A stretch of DNA of 43,636 bases. Origin: Microbacterium esteraromaticum. Its GTDB lineage: Bacteria; Actinomycetota; Actinomycetes; Actinomycetales; Microbacteriaceae. Positions 25,304 through 32,306 of this stretch are shown in pieces. The translations under genes were made by a program, and so were the position numbers. Every line of letters starts with the position of its first letter. Position 1 is the first letter of the stretch. The stretch spans positions 1 through 43,636 of the forward strand of contig NZ_FUKO01000014.1 of NCBI RefSeq assembly GCF_900163815.1. The letters are read 5' to 3'. The notes under the pieces are model-generated. The model searched no databases. It saw only the letters and a list, made by a program, of their open reading frames with translations, and was not told the origin of the DNA.

Positions 25304-25639
25304 ATGAACAACACGGCACACATAGATCCCGAACCGTGGGTAAGTCGCATCAACCCGCAACTACGCGCCCCGGAACCTGACGCATTCCCCGAACGCATCG
25401 GGACGCACGGGGTCGACTACGCCCCCCGAGTCCTGGAGGTCCGAATCCTCGTCACGTACAAGGGCGAGACCGGCTATCTGTGCAGCGAAACTGACATCAA
25501 CCTGCGCACCCGCTATGGCGTCACCTTCGACAAGCGCCGGTCGACGATCCACCGGAACCGGGCGCGAGCCGAGCGCGTAGCCGCAAAAATCGCTGACCGC
25601 TTCGAGCGCGTCGAGATCGAGCAAGCACTATCGGCATAA
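25304..25639 (+). CDS. Hypothetical protein downstream of element B1
   Basis: The 111-aa protein starts at ATG 25304 after GAGGAGGAGAGAG. It has charged, mixed alpha/beta composition, including VRILVTYKGETGYLCSETD and a basic C-terminal helix (KRRSTIHRNRARAERVAAKI). I do not recognise a family. The basic helix suggests nucleic-acid binding. It ends just before cassette P2. Confidence 0.6.
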   Translation: MNNTAHIDPEPWVSRINPQLRAPEPDAFPERIGTHGVDYAPRVLEVRILVTYKGETGYLCSETDINLRTRYGVTFDKRRSTIHRNRARAERVAAKIADRFERVEIEQALSA

Positions 25640-25642
25640 ACG

Positions 25643-25734
25643 CTAGACACTATTGACCAACTAGACTAGACTAATACTAACAACACGGCAGACCACCGGG
25701 ACTAACCACCCCAGATGAACAAGGAGCACACGAC
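25643..25734 (+). promoter_or_regulatory. Promoter-leader cassette P2 (before the DUF3560 gene)
   Basis: This copy of the repeated module has TATTGACCAACTAGACTAG, AATACTAA at the putative -10, and the constant leader ending AACAAGGAGCACACGAC before ATG 25735. It differs from P1 at few positions (ACTATT for CGTCATT, CAGATGA for CACATCG). Confidence 0.8.
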
Positions 25735-26682
25735 ATGCTGACCATCACCCACACTCACGAAGCCGGAACGATAATCGAGGGAACGGCCAAGGGCGACGGG
25801 ACCGCCGCAATCCTCAAGGCGAACCGCTGGCGATGGGGTCGGAGCATCAGCGCATGGTACGTACCGAACAGCCGCGACCGACTCCCCCAGCACCACGTAA
25901 TCACCCGCACCGCCGCAGCACTTGAGGCCGCAGGCTTTGAGCTCGAGACGTTGCAGCTCGACATGACCACGCGCAGCACAGCGGAGGTTGAAGCAGCCAA
26001 GGCCGAACGCCAGGCGGCCCGCGTCGACGCACTCGACGCCAAGGCAGAGCGCAAGACCTCCCGAGCAAATGAACTGTGGCAGAAGCACGAGCGCGACGTG
26101 GCGAGCCTGCCCGAAGGTGGCGAGCCCATCAAGATCGGGCACCACTCCGAGCGCCGCCACCGCAACGCCATCGACAAGGCGCACAACAGTGCCCGGCGCG
26201 GCATCGATGCGCTGCACGAGGCCGAGGAAGCCGCCCGCCGAGCCGAAGCAGCCGCACACACAACCAGCGCACGGTACAACCCCGTCACCGTCGCAAACCG
26301 CATCGAGAAGATCGCCGCAGACATCCGCCGCTGGGAGCGCCAGATCGATGCCGACGTATACGACGCAGAGACGGGTTACCGGCCAGCGACCGAGGAGCAG
26401 AAAGCCAAGCGTGCGGCACACTACGCGCCCAGGCTCGACGAGATGCGCGACCAGCTCGCCTACTGGCAGCAGGTCCGCGACGATCAGATCGCCAGCGGCC
26501 AGGCCACCGGATACAGCCCCGAGACCGTCAAGAAGGGCGACGCCGTGAAGATCCGCGGCACCTGGTACAAGGTCGCACGCGCCAACGCCAAGACTGTCAG
26601 CGTCGAAACCCCCTACAGCTGGACCGACCGCTCACCGTGGGCCGAGGTCCAGGACCACCGCGCAGCCACCAGTGGCAGCTAG
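25735..26682 (+). CDS. DUF3560-family protein
   Basis: The 315-aa protein matches DUF3560: an N-terminal globular part with GRSISAWYVPNSRD, then a long charged helical region (residues 85-230, rich in Ala/Glu/Lys/Arg and predicted coiled coil). A C-terminal small beta domain (KKGDAVKIRGTWYKVARANA) looks KOW/SH3-like. DUF3560 proteins are frequent on conjugative plasmids and phages, with no confirmed activity. It is expressed from cassette P2, the same type of leader as ParB, DUF3846 and SSB. Confidence 0.75.
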   Translation: MLTITHTHEAGTIIEGTAKGDGTAAILKANRWRWGRSISAWYVPNSRDRLPQHHVITRTAAALEAAGFELETLQLDMTTRSTAEVEAAKAERQAARVDALDAKAERKTSRANELWQKHERDVASLPEGGEPIKIGHHSERRHRNAIDKAHNSARRGIDALHEAEEAARRAEAAAHTTSARYNPVTVANRIEKIAADIRRWERQIDADVYDAETGYRPATEEQKAKRAAHYAPRLDEMRDQLAYWQQVRDDQIASGQATGYSPETVKKGDAVKIRGTWYKVARANAKTVSVETPYSWTDRSPWAEVQDHRAATSGS

Positions 26683-26688
26683 ACCGCA

Positions 26689-26726
26689 GTCGGGCCCGGT
26701 CCCCCACAGGAGGAGCCGGGCCCGAC
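26689..26726 (+). terminator. Hairpin after the DUF3560 gene
   Basis: GTCGGGCCCGG (26689-26699) and CCGGGCCCGAC (26716-26726) pair perfectly over 11 bp with a 16-nt loop containing AGGAGGAG. The stop codon is just upstream. Confidence 0.6.
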
Positions 26727-26798
26727 ATCAACACGGCGACCGGTACCACACCGGAAGCACCCGCCCATCATACCGCCGAGAATCCGCGGAGAGAATAG

Positions 26799-26888
26799 CT
26801 AGACGTCATTGACCAACTAGACTAGACTGATACTAACAACACGGCCGACCACCGGGACTAACCACCCCACATCGACAAGGAGCACATA
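26799..26888 (+). promoter_or_regulatory. Promoter-leader cassette P3 (before the DUF3846 gene)
   Basis: This module is almost identical to P1 (CTAGACGTCATTGACC and the ACTAGACTAGACTGATACTA unit, then the constant leader). Only one base differs in the leader as read (CGGCCGACC for CGGCAGACC). Shine-Dalgarno AAGGAG precedes ATG 26889. Confidence 0.8.
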
Positions 26889-27251
26889 ATGGCCACTTTT
26901 ACCGGAATTCGCGTTGACGCCTCGGTTGACCAGACCGTCACCACGGCCGAGCTTGACGGCTCAGACATGCTGCGATCGCTGTATAGCTCGATCGGCTGCG
27001 AACGTATCGAGACGATCGAGCTGTCCGGCGGCATCGATGCCATATTCGACGAGGAGGGAAAGCTCACCGGAGCAGAACCCAACGACCTGGCCAGCGCCGT
27101 GGCGCTAGTGCTCGGCTTTCGCTTCCTTCCCGGCGACTACATCGCCGGCCCCGTCGTCTTCCTCGGCTACACGGACGAGGGCGACCATGTCAGCCTCACG
27201 GAAGACCAGAAGCGCGCGATCCTGCGAGCGGTCGTGATCGCCAAGGGCTGA
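26889..27251 (+). CDS. DUF3846-family protein
   Basis: The 120-aa protein fits DUF3846: the central VGG-like ELSGGIDAIFDEEGKLTGAE, then a PNDLAS turn, then the GDYIAGPVVFLGYTDEGD stretch. DUF3846 proteins occur widely on plasmids and phages of Actinobacteria and Firmicutes and have no established function. It is a single gene under cassette P3. Confidence 0.75.
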   Translation: MATFTGIRVDASVDQTVTTAELDGSDMLRSLYSSIGCERIETIELSGGIDAIFDEEGKLTGAEPNDLASAVALVLGFRFLPGDYIAGPVVFLGYTDEGDHVSLTEDQKRAILRAVVIAKG

Positions 27252-27257
27252 GGGCGG

Positions 27258-27291
27258 GGGAGGCCCCAGGGCATCGAGCCCAGGGCCTCCC
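27258..27291 (+). terminator. Hairpin after the DUF3846 gene
   Basis: GGGAGGCCC (27258-27266) pairs with GGGCCTCCC (27283-27291), with GGGC/GCCC continuing the stem inward. A second hairpin follows at about 27298-27329 (GGGCGGG/CCCGCCC with GGCG/CGCC inside). Confidence 0.6.
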
Positions 27292-27392
27292 GGCTCGGGC
27301 GGGCCGGCGACGGAGCGCCGACCCGCCCTCACAGATCGCTGCGCGATCGGAGGCGCGACCCTTCGGGCCGCACGGTTCAACGACTTCGGGCA

Positions 27393-27577
27393 TCGTTCCT
27401 GACGCTCCATCATTGCCGCCGCGGTCCGGCACACAAGCCCCTACGGGGCCGGCTCCTCCGAGATTTTTGCCACGCGTTCGCTACGCTCCCTCACATCGCG
27501 GCAAAATTCTCTCCTCCACCGCCTGCGGTTGTGTTCCGGCCCTGCTGCTGCGGCACTGCTCCGCTTATCAGGAACGA
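27393..27577 (+). ncRNA. Candidate structured element B2, upstream of nrdH
   Basis: This 185-nt gene-free element is closed by TCGTTCCTGA (27393-27402) with TCAGGAACGA (27568-27577), 10 bp perfect. It shares with B1 the stretch GAGATTTTTGCC, then CACGCG, TCGCT and CGCTCCCTCACATCGCG, then GGCAAAATTCTC. The stem bases flanking the conserved loop differ from B1 on both sides but still pair. The nrdH Shine-Dalgarno region (AGAAAGGACAGAG) follows. Confidence 0.6.
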
Positions 27578-27609
27578 GCCAGCGAATTGGACGAGAAAGG
27601 ACAGAGAAC

Positions 27610-27855
27610 ATGATCGAGAACGAGCTGCGGGTCTATAGCAAGCCGGGCTGTGTTCAGTGCAATGCCACCTATCGGGCGCTGGACGCCAAGAACATTCCGT
27701 ACAAGATCGTGGATATCAGCGAGGACGAAGCTGCGCTGGAGTACGTCAAGGAACTCGGATACATACAGGCTCCGGTCGTGGTCGTCGACGACGAGGATCA
27801 CTGGAGCGGCTTTCGTCCCGGCCACATCGAGCGCGTCGCGGCTCACCTGGTGTAA
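27610..27855 (+). CDS. nrdH: Glutaredoxin-like NrdH redoxin
   Basis: The 81-aa thioredoxin-fold protein has the redox motif CVQC (about residues 15-18) and the cis-proline-type region AYIQAPVVVVDDEDHWSGFRPG, typical of NrdH redoxins that reduce class Ib ribonucleotide reductase. No nrdEF genes are present in the window, so it would serve the host's enzyme during plasmid synthesis or act in a different thiol reaction. ATG 27610 follows AAAGGACAGAG. Confidence 0.85.
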   Translation: MIENELRVYSKPGCVQCNATYRALDAKNIPYKIVDISEDEAALEYVKELGYIQAPVVVVDDEDHWSGFRPGHIERVAAHLV

Positions 27856-27857
27856 CT

Positions 27858-28103
27858 ATGTCTGACGAGCAGGCGGAAGAGCGCGGGCCTGTCTCCTGGG
27901 AGGCTCACCACTTCATGCGCCAGGAGCTGGCCAGACTGCAAGCCGAGAACGCGGACCTGCGGGGCGACGTCGACTACTGGCAGCGGCAGACGAACCACTG
28001 GTACATGAAAGCCAACTACAGCCCCGAGCAGATCGCAGAGTTTCAGCGTCGACTGTCGGAGGGGGAGCAGCTGGAACCGCCCGAAACGAAGGAGTCACCA
28101 TAA
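27858..28103 (+). CDS. Small coiled-coil hypothetical protein after nrdH
   Basis: The 81-aa acidic protein has heptad-like helices (HHFMRQELARLQAENADLRG and DYWQRQTNHWYM) and a C-terminal SPEQIAEFQRRLSEGEQ segment. It starts 2 bp after the nrdH stop, so it is co-transcribed and its translation depends on nrdH. No family is recognised. Confidence 0.65.
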   Translation: MSDEQAEERGPVSWEAHHFMRQELARLQAENADLRGDVDYWQRQTNHWYMKANYSPEQIAEFQRRLSEGEQLEPPETKESP

Positions 28104-28125
28104 AGGAAGAACACGCCAGCATTAC

Positions 28126-28215
28126 TAGACCTTATTGACCAACTAGGCTAGACTGATACTAATAACACGGCAGACCATCGGGACTAACCGCCCACATCAA
28201 CAAGGAGTAAAACCC
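28126..28215 (+). promoter_or_regulatory. Promoter-leader cassette P4 (before ssb)
   Basis: This is the most diverged of the four full copies: CTAGACCTTATTGACCAACTAGGCTAGACTG, then ATACTAATAACACGGCAGACC, then CCGCCCACATCAACAAGGAGTAAAACCC before ATG 28216. The -35 TTGACC, the CTAG repeat units and the leader core are retained. Confidence 0.78.
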
Positions 28216-28650
28216 ATGTCTTTCATCACCTTCGCTGGAAACCTCGCCGCAGACCCGGAGCTGCGCTCCACTCCGAACGGCCGGGCCGTCGCTCGCTTCA
28301 CTGTTATGGAGAACCGCCGGCGCCGCACCGCGGACGGCTGGGAGAACGAGGAGCCCAACGTGTTTCGCGTCGAGGTCTGGGGTGACCAGGCCGAGCACGT
28401 CGCCGCTTCGTGTCACAAGGGAGAGCGCGTGACTGTCGAGGGGCGCATCGAAACCAACCGATGGACCGATAAGGCGACCGAGCAGCAGCGCACTGCGCAG
28501 CAGGTCACGGCCATTGAGGTTGGATTCAGCCTCAAGTACCACACGGTCACCGCTCAGAAGGCCGAGCACAAGGCCGGAGCAGGGGAGCAGGACGACCAGA
28601 ACGGTTCGTGGGAAGTCGCTGACATTCCCGACGGTGACAGCCCGTTCTAA
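28216..28650 (+). CDS. ssb: Single-stranded DNA-binding protein
   Basis: The 144-aa protein has an N-terminal OB fold (TFAGNLAADPELRSTPNGRA, then ARFTVMENRR and EVWGDQAEHVA) and an acidic tail ending DIPDGDSPF, the standard SSB interaction tip. It is shorter than many chromosomal SSBs, as is common on plasmids. Conjugative plasmids often carry ssb for coating the incoming strand. The shared cassette places it in the same regulon as the ParB-like, DUF3560 and DUF3846 genes. Confidence 0.93.
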   Translation: MSFITFAGNLAADPELRSTPNGRAVARFTVMENRRRRTADGWENEEPNVFRVEVWGDQAEHVAASCHKGERVTVEGRIETNRWTDKATEQQRTAQQVTAIEVGFSLKYHTVTAQKAEHKAGAGEQDDQNGSWEVADIPDGDSPF

Positions 28651-28660
28651 GCCCGTCAGA

Positions 28661-28692
28661 GGCCGGGGGAGAGGCTGCAGCCGCCCCCGGCC
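28661..28692 (+). terminator. Hairpin between ssb and parA
   Basis: GGCCGGGGG (28661-28669) pairs perfectly with CCCCCGGCC (28684-28692). It lies between the ssb stop and the parA leader and could terminate or attenuate. Confidence 0.55.
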
Positions 28693-28722
28693 CCGCGCAC
28701 ATCATCGACCAAGGAGACCACA

Positions 28723-29490
28723 TTGACTGTTTACACGCTCTCGATCCTCAAAGGCGGATCGGGCAAGACCACCACCGCGGCCGATCTCGTCGCGTTTCTC
28801 ACAGCCTCCGGCCGGCGCGTGCTGGCGATCGACCTCGACCAGCAGGGCAACCTCACCACGCGCCTGGGCGTGACGGACGACACCGAAGTGTCGGCCGTCG
28901 CGGCCGACGTTCTCGTGGGGGAAGCGTCCGCGTTCGAGGCGGCGATTCCGTCGCCTAGCGTTCCGGGAGCGCGTGTCCTCGTGGGGACTCAAGACCTCGC
29001 AGGGCTGGACCAGCGGCCCGAGATCATCACGGCCCTGCGCGATCACCTCCCCGAGTTCGTCGACCAGTGGGACGACGTTGTGATCGACACCCCGCCGGCA
29101 TTGGGCCTACTGACGCTCTCGGCCCTCGCCGCTGCCGACGTCGTGATAGCACCCGTGGAATGCGCAACCGAAGCGTACGACCAGCTCGGCAAGCTCGATC
29201 AATTTATTGCGCAGCGAGTCGCCCCCCGGCTACGCCCCGGCCAGCGCCTCCACTGGGTGGTCCCCACCAAGTACCACAATCGGCAACTGATCGACCGAGA
29301 GGTTCTAGAACTGCTCACCGAGCAGTACCCCGGCCGCGTCACCAGCCCCGTCCGTGAGGCCGTAGCCGCCAAAGACGCCTACACCGACGGCAAGCCAGTC
29401 AGCGTCTACGCACCACGCTCCGCGATCGCCGAGGACTACGCCCAGACGCTCGCCACGATCACCGGGATTCCCGTCCCGCAAGTGCCCTGA
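28723..29490 (+). CDS. parA: ParA-type partition ATPase
   Basis: The 255-aa protein has the deviant Walker A motif KGGSGKTTTA (about 10-19), Walker A' LAIDLDQQGN and Walker B DDVVIDTPPALG. This is the complete ParA/Soj signature. The start is TTG at 28723, 8 nt after AAGGAG; the ATG-like alternatives are not in frame. Together with the RHH-type protein downstream it forms the plasmid partition pair. The small type lacks an N-terminal HTH, so the partner probably regulates the operon. Confidence 0.92.
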   Translation: MTVYTLSILKGGSGKTTTAADLVAFLTASGRRVLAIDLDQQGNLTTRLGVTDDTEVSAVAADVLVGEASAFEAAIPSPSVPGARVLVGTQDLAGLDQRPEIITALRDHLPEFVDQWDDVVIDTPPALGLLTLSALAAADVVIAPVECATEAYDQLGKLDQFIAQRVAPRLRPGQRLHWVVPTKYHNRQLIDREVLELLTEQYPGRVTSPVREAVAAKDAYTDGKPVSVYAPRSAIAEDYAQTLATITGIPVPQVP

Positions 29491-29531
29491 TCAACAGCCC
29501 AGCAAAGACCAACCAAACTAAGGAGACCACA

Positions 29532-30137
29532 ATGGCTCGTCGAAGCCTCCGCGACCGCAACGCGGCCGCGATCGCCCACGATTTCTATGAACCCGTCGAC
29601 GCGCCTGCCGAGCAGGCGCCGGTGGCCCCAGCTGCCGAGCCTGTCGAGCCGGCCGCGGAGCCCGCCGCCGGACAGAACGCGGCTCCTCAAGCAGCACGCG
29701 AGAAGAAGCGCGCGCAGACGCCCCCCGGTGACACCGACCGTCTGGGCATCTATCTCACCCCCGCCGAGTTCAACGGTGCTCGAGCGGGCTACCTCGCTGA
29801 CTGGACGAACGGGGGAGAGGCGGATACGTTCGCCCGCTGGATCGCCGCAGCGCTCGATGCTCACGCGGCGCGGACTCCGAAGCAGCGGGCCGCGCAGGGC
29901 GGGCTCCGCGTGCGCTCTGAGGAACGCACCGGTTCCACTCGTTCGTTCAACATCCCCACCGTCACGATGAAGCGCATGCGCGCAGCGATCACCGCAGATC
30001 AGCAGGCCGGCCGCTGGCCATCGGATAGCGCATGGGCCGCCGAAGCAATCGGCATCGCCATTGACGAGGCCCGCGCGGGCAACGGAGGCACGCTGCCGAC
30101 GCCGCCCGAACGCCTACCCAACCGGCTCGTGCGCTAG
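29532..30137 (+). CDS. Partition partner with two RHH-like domains (ParB-like)
   Basis: The 201-aa protein has a disordered Pro/Ala/Glu-rich N-terminus (15-70). It then shows two successive strand-helix-helix units: DRLGIYLTPAEF with a helix containing TFARWIAAALDAHA, and TRSFNIPTVTM with SDSAWAAEAIGIAIDEA. RHH proteins usually dimerise to make one DNA-binding unit. Two such units in one chain suggest a pseudo-dimer. It directly follows parA and should be the centromere-binding partner. Confidence 0.75.
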   Translation: MARRSLRDRNAAAIAHDFYEPVDAPAEQAPVAPAAEPVEPAAEPAAGQNAAPQAAREKKRAQTPPGDTDRLGIYLTPAEFNGARAGYLADWTNGGEADTFARWIAAALDAHAARTPKQRAAQGGLRVRSEERTGSTRSFNIPTVTMKRMRAAITADQQAGRWPSDSAWAAEAIGIAIDEARAGNGGTLPTPPERLPNRLVR

Positions 30138-30146
30138 TCGCACACG

Positions 30147-30209
30147 ATAGACCAACCAGACACGGCAGACCACCGGGACTAACCACCCCACATCAACAAG
30201 GAGCACACC
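30147..30209 (+). promoter_or_regulatory. Truncated leader cassette P5 (before the nuclease gene)
   Basis: This copy keeps the leader half (ACACGGCAGACCACCGGGAC, TAACCACCCCACATC, AACAAGGAGCACACC before ATG 30210). The TTGACC and CTAG repeat parts of the full cassette are missing, leaving only TAGACCAACCAGACAC. The gene is then probably read from parA or from another promoter, and the leader alone may matter. Confidence 0.7.
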
Positions 30210-30758
30210 ATGACGACCAGGCGCGGAACCAGAGCACTGAGAACCGTCGGCCTGGCCGGCGGGATCCTCGGCGTGATCATTCTCGGTGTGGTCGCCGTAG
30301 TCGGGATCCTCGGCGCCGTGCAGCTAGAGCACCAGCCCGAGCAATCCGAGACCGGCGAGGTCGTCGCTGTCGTCGACGGCGACACCATCGACGTGCAGCT
30401 GTCCGGCACCACTGAGCGGGTACGGATCATCGGCATTGATACACCCGAGATCGGGCGCGATGCCGGCGAGGTCACCGATTGCTACGCAGAGGAAGCCAGA
30501 ACCTTCCTTGATGAGTTGCTGTACGGCCACACTGTCGAACTGCGCACCGACTCCAGCCAGCAGGCCGTCGACGACTACGGCCGACTACTCCGGCACGTCT
30601 ACATCGACGGCCAGAACGCCGCTCTCGCGGCCCTTAGCGGCGGCGTAGGCGTCGAATACACCTACGCGGCCCCCTACGCAGGTCAGACCGACTACCGGGC
30701 CGCAGAATCGACCGCACGAGATGAACAACTCGGCCTCTGGGGCGCATGCCCGCGCTGA
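30210..30758 (+). CDS. Membrane-anchored micrococcal-nuclease-like protein
   Basis: The 182-aa protein has a basic N-terminus and one hydrophobic segment (about 14-36). A staphylococcal nuclease domain follows, with VVDGDTIDV and RIIGIDTPEIGRDA, then CYAEEARTFLDELL and the DDYGRLLRHVYIDG strand carrying the usual catalytic Arg. Position and leader suggest a surface or wall-side nuclease linked to DNA processing or exclusion. No signal-peptidase site is obvious, so it is likely anchored. Confidence 0.85.
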   Translation: MTTRRGTRALRTVGLAGGILGVIILGVVAVVGILGAVQLEHQPEQSETGEVVAVVDGDTIDVQLSGTTERVRIIGIDTPEIGRDAGEVTDCYAEEARTFLDELLYGHTVELRTDSSQQAVDDYGRLLRHVYIDGQNAALAALSGGVGVEYTYAAPYAGQTDYRAAESTARDEQLGLWGACPR

Positions 30759-30788
30759 GATGTCAGGACTCTAAAGGAGAATCCAGCT

Positions 30789-31031
30789 GTGACCACCCGC
30801 ACCAGTACCGCCGTGATTGTCAAGGCAACCACGCTCAACCACGACGGGTACGAGAGGACGACCTACTACGGGCCGTTCCTGCCCCACATCGGCTCCGCTA
30901 CAACGTCGTTCGTGAGAACGCTGGAGCAGGAGCTCGAGGAATCCGGCCGCTACAAGCACTGGGAGACGTCCATCGAGTCCGTCTTCATCGCCTCGGAGGA
31001 ATCCGATTGCGAGATCCGCGCCACGCGATAG
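30789..31031 (+). CDS. Small hypothetical protein after the nuclease gene
   Basis: The 80-aa protein starts at GTG 30789, with AAAGGAG about 11 nt upstream. It is acidic at the end (IASEESDCEIRATR) and has no recognised motif. It lies 30 bp after the nuclease stop and is probably co-transcribed. The next gene on this side is the broken one interrupted by the transposon block. Confidence 0.55.
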   Translation: MTTRTSTAVIVKATTLNHDGYERTTYYGPFLPHIGSATTSFVRTLEQELEESGRYKHWETSIESVFIASEESDCEIRATR

Positions 31032-31068
31032 GAGCGAAGTTATCGGAAACGGGTACGGGCCGCGGAGC

Positions 31069-31252
31069 TTAGGGGAGAACTCTGACATCGCCTTCGTTCG
31101 ATGTCGTGACGGCATTTCCCCATACCCAGCAGCGAAACACCTTGTCGCGAATGCGGAACTCGATTCCGGCAGCCGTCGAAGTGCTCCGGACGATAACGCA
31201 GCTGACGTGCGAAGGGATCGCCCCGAACCGAACCCATGCCTTGGCGACTAGA
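31069..31252 (-). pseudogene. C-terminal half of a gene interrupted by the transposon block
   Basis: Read on the minus strand, this piece encodes VAKAWVRFGAIPSHVSCVIV and ends WGNAVTTSNEGDVRVLP with a stop at 31069-31071. It joins in frame to the N-terminal piece at 37202-37368 once the block and one ACTAGA copy are removed. The rejoined protein is about 116 aa. The family is unknown. It is a mixed beta-type sequence and I give no function. Confidence 0.75.
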
Positions 31253-31341
31253 TGTACTGACCGGAGAGGTTGATCGAATCGGGCCCATCGATATGTCCTT
31301 GCCAATAGCGAGTTCATGGATTCAACTGGTCCAGTTGTTTT

Positions 31342-32235
31342 TCAACCGTCAGGAGTGGCTGCGAGGTGAGCCACAAGACCGTCGACTTCGAGCGGTTGGC
31401 TGTTATCCCTGGTGACCAACAGGGTGTCTCGGTTCAAAACAGAGCTGAACTCCCGATAGTCGACCTCACTACGCTCGAGTTGTTGCGCCGAAACGGGGAC
31501 GCAGGCAATAGCGAGGCCAGCGCGAACAAGCGCGAGCTGTGTAGAGTGATCCGCGACGTAGTGCCGAAAGTCAAGTTCAACTCCTTTAGCTCGGGCGAGC
31601 TGTACGAGTGCCTGGTGGCCATCGGAATCTCGGCCGCAAGTTGCGAAGACCTCACCGCTCAGGTCTACTAGCTCGAGTGTTGGATTATTGCTAAGCCGAT
31701 GATTCCGCGGAAGGGCGATGCATAGCGCCTCACTCGTCGAACCGCGTGTAGATACTCCTGCAGGCAGGTTGATCGGAAAACTGCTCCAAGATTCGGCAAG
31801 AACAAGGTCCAAGCGACTATCGAGCAGCCGCTCCAGTTGCCATACCGTTTCCCCATCCTCCACGCACAATTCCACGCGCGGATGGCGACTTTGAAAAACG
31901 GACAGCTGGTCAGCAAGAGAGCCGCGAATAGTCGAGGCGAGAGCGCCGATGCGAATACGTCCGACGAGTTCGTCTCCGGAGCGAAGATCGTTTTCTGCGC
32001 AAGCCATGAGTTCAGCGACTTGAGAGGCATAACCTGCCAGAACCCTACCCTCACTGGTCAAACGCACTCCACGTCCGTCGGGGGCGACGACTCGGACACC
32101 AGCCTCTGCCTCGATGCGCCGCAATTGCTGCGATACGGCCGGGCCCGTCATATACAGCATCGCTGCTGCCCGAGTCACCGAGCCGGCTCGCGCGACAGCA
32201 TCAAGTATTCGCAATCGGCTCCACTCCACACGCAT
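31342..32235 (-). CDS. LysR-type regulator (transposon copy)
   Basis: The 297-aa protein has an N-terminal winged HTH (MRVEWSRLRILDAVARAGSV, then RAAAMLYMTGPAVSQQLRRI). A LysR substrate domain follows, with ISTRGS-type effector pocket strands. ATG 32235 matches the start of the chromosome-like homologue at 42482 (MSVEWSRLR), so the TTG at 32241 is rejected. It probably activates the divergent EamA gene through the operator at 32245-32280. By eye it is about 60% identical to the copy at 42482-43384. Confidence 0.9.
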   Translation of the reverse strand: MRVEWSRLRILDAVARAGSVTRAAAMLYMTGPAVSQQLRRIEAEAGVRVVAPDGRGVRLTSEGRVLAGYASQVAELMACAENDLRSGDELVGRIRIGALASTIRGSLADQLSVFQSRHPRVELCVEDGETVWQLERLLDSRLDLVLAESWSSFPINLPAGVSTRGSTSEALCIALPRNHRLSNNPTLELVDLSGEVFATCGRDSDGHQALVQLARAKGVELDFRHYVADHSTQLALVRAGLAIACVPVSAQQLERSEVDYREFSSVLNRDTLLVTRDNSQPLEVDGLVAHLAATPDG

Positions 32236-32244
32236 ACGCAATAC

Positions 32245-32280
32245 TTACCATTAGTCGGAAGAAATCGGAAGTAGTGCTAA
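32245..32280. promoter_or_regulatory. Divergent LysR operator (transposon copy)
   Basis: The 36-bp sequence between the LysR and EamA genes (TTACCATTAGT, then GAAAT, then GTAGTGCTAA) agrees at 27 of 36 positions with the reverse complement of 42437-42472 in the second module. The conserved TAGT blocks 20 bp apart and the central GAAAT fit a LysR binding site. The rest of the 71-bp gap is less alike. Confidence 0.65.
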
Positions 32281-32306
32281 TCAGTCTGGGGTGGGACAGT
32301 CGAATT

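Noticed and set aside
23486..28215. Repeated cassettes as a CRISPR array
   Set aside because: Units lie 1.2-2.1 kb apart, each directly before a gene with its own Shine-Dalgarno sequence; there are no spacers and no cas genes.
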